From: Diploscapter coronatus
Lineage: Eukaryota; Nematoda; Chromadorea; Rhabditida; Rhabditidae
Direction of reading: 5' to 3'
Length of the DNA: 64,000 bases
NCBI GenBank assembly: GCA_964036155.1
Contig: OZ038423.1
Coordinates: 37,153,249 to 37,217,248 of the forward strand
Part shown: positions 58,901-64,000 of the stretch, in pieces
Numbering within the stretch: the first letter of the stretch is position 1
How the letters are laid out: every line of letters starts with the position of its first letter
The notes under the pieces: generated by a model
What the model saw: only the letters and a program-made list of their open reading frames with translations
What the model was told of the DNA's origin: nothing
Databases searched by the model: none
Translations under genes and position numbers: made by a program

Positions 58901-60787
58901 TAGAGGAGAAAGAGCTTTTGGGGGAATAAGTTTGTTTTTTGCTTAGGAAAATGACATTTTCAGGGGTTCGACCCGATGATTCAAGCGGCCAGAGCCGGGC
59001 ATCCCGTCTCGATCAAACAGACCCCCATTCCCCCTCAGCTCCAGACTTCTTCCACGGCTCTGCAGCCCAAAATTGTTACTTCAACCAAAACTGGAACTGC
59101 CGCACCGGAAGCTGGAAGTAGGGAGTTTATTTGTGGAAAAATTGAAATCAGAGCATTTTCAGATCGCTCCGATGTATTATCTCTGTTGGAGAAGACGCTT
59201 ATTGAGCAGATTCAAACCGCGGAGCAAAGCAGAATGAGGTTCACCAGGTTGGGAGATGTGGGGAAGGTGAGTTGAAAAAGTCTTAAACAATCTTTTCTTT
59301 TATTACATGATATTTCTGGAAAAATAATCCTGTTTTTAAAATTTTTTAAATCTTTTATCATCCGCAAATATTTTTCAGGTAAAACTTTTCGAAGGCTGGG
59401 CGAAAACTGCCAAACAGGACTTGCTCCTCGTCAGAGAGGTCGCCAAAAGGAGAGATATCGCTGTGCCAAAGTAAGAAAATTCGAAATTTTCTCTCCTGAA
59501 TTAAGAAAAATGCCAGATTCCACTACGAAATGCGCCAAGCCCCTTCGAGCCACATCAACCCCGATCTGGCCGAGGATGCACTGGAGTTGAGCATTCTGTC
59601 CTGCAGAGACGTGCCGCTGCCTTCGGGGTATGAGATGCACCACGCGAGCATTTTCGCCAAGTACATCTTCCCTTATCCGAATGACAATCCGCAGAGTGGG
59701 AAGACCAAGACTATCAATGGGAATACGAGTCCGGGTAAGAATGTTTTCTTTGCTCCCTAAAAGAATACGAATTCTTCAGTCCTATGGAGGACTATTATCC
59801 AGAGCTGTCGGAAGTGGGAAAATTTTTGAACTTCGCTCCACTTCAACTCCAAACTATTCTCAAAATTGCAACCACTCTGAACTCCATTCAGAGTGGAGTT
59901 CCGACAGCTCTGCTATTGTGGGAATCATTTTGCTACCTACTTCATGTATTTTATCCTTCGTCTGACGATGGACTCCCTAAGTCTGGAATTCTTAAAACTC
60001 ATGCATTTCTTTTTTTCTTGGCATTTTTATTTGCGAACTCGGACCTGTGTAAATTCTGAAAAAGCAGACCTCAAACTTCAACTGCCAATCGACTCGCAGA
60101 AAAATAGTATATCATATCGAGAGAAAAAGAGCATGTCTTATTTTTCTCTCTCGAAAAGACGCTATACACTATTATTTCTGCGGATCGATTTACGGGTCGA
60201 GTTTTGACAAGTCTGAAAAAAGTAAGATTTTCAGAATTCAACGAAACCATAATGCTGAACATCGGAAGCGGCAAGACGAGAGGCACCAAGGTTCTGCGTG
60301 TTTTGAAGAGGTCGCCTTTGAAAATCGAGGTTCGAGTTTTGACATTTTAAAAATTAAACACATTTTATAGGTCTATCAGAAAGGAGGGTTGTTGAGAAGT
60401 GACAAACTGCTCGGTGTCTGCGAATGGAAGTTGGATAAGTTGGAACATGATGCTGAAATGGAGGAGTCCCTGCCTTTGAAGGTAAAAATTGAAATCTGAA
60501 AAATTTCAAAAATTCAATCTTGAAACTTTGAAAAGTAAACTATTTCTTTAAAAAAAAAGTCTCAAAAGATGCTTTTTGTCTTCGAATTTTGAAGAAAGAA
60601 GAATGAATTCCTAAGACAGCCATAACTTTATCCATTCCTGGTTGGTAATCGCATTTTCAAATGATGTTTGCAGGAGGGAAGGAAGGCGATAGGCGGTCTG
60701 TGTACGATGAGAATTCGCATCAGAGAGCCCCTTGGAGATGCCAAGCAGCAACTGCAACACGTCAAATGGCTCGTCCTGGACAATTAG
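55992..60787 (+). CDS. CC2D1: CC2D1 (Lgd/Freud-1) ESCRT-III regulator with DM14 and C2 domains
   Basis: CC2D1/Lgd binds ESCRT-III CHMP4/Shrub through DM14 domains and controls endosomal sorting and Notch signalling. Sixteen exons give 784 residues (fly Lgd about 816). An acidic N-terminus (MDFNFGNIDTTMYGNVEADE) is followed by four DM14 repeats at about 137-210, 268-330, 345-400 and 435-490 (ELKNLQSVYRELVKVSKSAG; AVLTRRRNAYVANGKAAIKA; LEQRKIRYMEQADRAKQSGD; LIQRQNEFKQAALVCKQRGD). A Ser/Pro linker at about 217-260 and a C-terminal C2 domain follow (LELSILSCRDVPLPSGYE ... EFNETIMLNI). Exons: 55992-56107, 56332-56476, 56618-56764, 56918-57160, 57315-57536, 57681-57826, 57967-58083, 58174-58291, 58505-58717, 58964-59117, 59163-59266, 59379-59470, 59517-59734, 60235-60329, 60371-60481, 60674-60787. 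It is probably the second gene of an operon with ATXN10. Confidence 0.94.
59799..59912. repeat. Inverted repeat in CC2D1 intron 13
   Basis: CCAGAGCTGTCGGAA (59799) faces TTCCGACAGCTCTG (59899-59912), and an inner hairpin ACTCTGAACTCCATTCAGAGT lies between. This MITE-like unit sits in the 500-bp intron that splits the C2 domain. Confidence 0.6.
60102..60172. repeat. Second inverted repeat in CC2D1 intron 13
   Basis: AATAGTATATCATATCGAGA and its approximate complement ending CGCTATACACTATT form a hairpin of about 70 bp with a 12-bp loop. Confidence 0.55.
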
Positions 60788-61860
60788 AAGAACCAAGAAA
60801 ATACAGACCTGGTTTAATTCAGACTCGAAAAATTGCCTTCTCATGCCACACACGCACTATTCTCTCCTTTAATAACAGAGAAACCTTTCCCTACTATTTC
60901 TCGCGTAGAAAAAAAATAGTATGAACAAATATAGAGAACATTTTTCTGGCATTTAAGGATAGAACAGTGTGCCACTTATTCGATGTGATTTATTTGATCT
61001 ATTCAATTCTTTTGTAATTCGCAAAAAATTATTAGAGACAGTCAGAATATTTTATCGAAGAAGAATTTGAAACAACCTTGATTTTTTAACAATTTTTAAA
61101 GACCCGTTTCAAACGGTACCATATCTGAAAATTTTTGATTGTTTAAAAATATTTTTATTGACTTTTTGCTTAAAGTTTTGTTGAAAAGTCGATGACAGAT
61201 ACAAAATTGTCCATTATCGGAGCATCTGGTTTGTGCCTTTTTCTGGCAGCAATCAGCTGCTATGTGCCGAATGCAGTGGCAGGCTGTATTTGCTTCCTCT
61301 GCAGAGAGGAAGAGGAAAAGTAGAGGCGGCGCGTTCGCGCGTCGCGTGTCTCGTGGAAAGCCTTTCCCTCTTCCCTTCCCCCTCTTCTCCCTGACTCCCC
61401 GTTTCCCTTTTCCAGCTTCGTTTATCTCCCCTGACTTGTCGTCATTCGATAATTAACCCTCCGAAGATCAATCATTAAACCGTCTGTGATATCATTCCAA
61501 TCAATAGCCTATCAAGAGTTTTCAAAATTACTCATTTCGTACATGGAAATTTGCTGAATTCGCGTTCAGATTCGTCCAACTTTCACTTTTATTCTTTTCC
61601 GTTTCGAAGTGATTGCTTGATTCGAATTCTCCCTGTGTCCATTTTCATTCCGTGGTCTTATCCCGTCTTCCCCTTTCTGTTTCCCGTTTTGTCGCTGCAC
61701 CGTCAGCTTCTCGTTTCCTGCTTCGAGTGACCCACAGCAAATCGATTGGTCAGTCTTCGCGAAGGTGAAAAGTCGAGAGTTGCAAGCCAGTTTGGGTATT
61801 TTCGCCTTATTCGTGCCATTTTTAGCCTTCAACCGAAAATGATCGTGTCCCTATTTTCAG
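60788..61860. other. Intergenic region and GOLPH3 promoter
   Basis: No gene is supported. The first 500 bp are AT-rich. At 61322-61360 lies a short GC-rich patch with CG-containing repeats (GGCGGCGCGTTCGCGCGTCG), unusual for this window, then pyrimidine-rich sequence up to the GOLPH3 acceptor at 61860. Confidence 0.45.
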
Positions 61861-62046
61861 CTCGTCGTCTGGTTTGGTTCCCCCAAAGGGCCCACAGCAG
61901 AACGACGCCCGGCCGACTGCTAGGCTCATCATCCAATCCACACCCACAGGAATCCCCCTACAGCGAACCGCCAATCAACAGACCACAACCTCCGGCCCCA
62001 GGACCTGCAATCGGTAGAGAAGAAGAACTGCACGACGAGAACAGAA
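61861..62046 (+). promoter_or_regulatory. GOLPH3 5' untranslated exon after trans-splice-like acceptor
   Basis: CCCTATTTTCAG ends at 61860. The 186 bp to the ATG contain an in-frame TAG (about 61918) and no earlier in-frame ATG, which fixes the start at 62047. Confidence 0.5.

Positions 62047-64000
<1,954 letters not shown>

Noticed and set aside
61262..61456. 64-codon frame upstream of GOLPH3
   Set aside because: It has biased Arg/Phe/Pro composition from CG-rich and pyrimidine-rich promoter sequence, with no homology and no splice sites.

Overview
This is animal nuclear DNA, most likely from a nematode. The genes are cut into many short exons. Introns are mostly 40-70 bp, AT-rich, begin GT (a few GC) and end in the extended acceptor TTTTCAG. 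Several start codons lie just after such an acceptor with no usable upstream exon, which is what spliced-leader trans-splicing gives. I see no bacterial operon, CRISPR array or rRNA. The species cannot be named from the sequence; another ecdysozoan with spliced-leader trans-splicing remains possible.

Layout. 1-14774 (+): 34 exons of the DOP1/Dopey (PAD-1) trafficking scaffold, missing its N-terminus. Its introns hold several inverted-repeat elements, including a 1.4-kb foldback element. 16157-18411 (-): the autophagy protease ATG4, back to back with 18609-19350 (+), a CCDC86/Cgr1 ribosome-biogenesis protein. 20138-21889 (+): the Golgi PAP phosphatase BPNT2, preceded by an in-frame coding-like block. 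22622-28522 (+): LAS1, the pre-rRNA ITS2 endonuclease. Its 2.9-kb intron carries a small secreted Ly6/three-finger gene on the opposite strand. 28831-32764 (-): an 18-exon secreted cysteine-rich protein I do not recognise, with repeated Cys/dibasic modules. 32765-37760 has no recognisable gene. 37761-52368 (+): an MPRIP-like protein with two PH domains and a coiled coil, with very long introns and a probable internal promoter. A tRNA-derived SINE with perfect target duplications sits at 53046-53362. 53654-55824 (+): Ataxin-10, followed 167 bp later by 55992-60787 (+), CC2D1/Lgd, a probable operon. 62047 to the window end (+): GOLPH3, cut off by the window.

Functionally the set is housekeeping. 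DOP1 and GOLPH3 act in Golgi trafficking, BPNT2 works in the Golgi lumen, CC2D1 acts with ESCRT-III, ATG4 in autophagy, and CCDC86 and LAS1 in ribosome biogenesis. The strongest candidates for new biology are the cysteine-rich precursor-like gene, the nested Ly6 gene, the paired inverted-repeat families found in both DOP1 and MPRIP introns, and the raised number of GC-AG introns. Exon edges were read by eye from frame continuity and splice consensus and could be off by a few bases.
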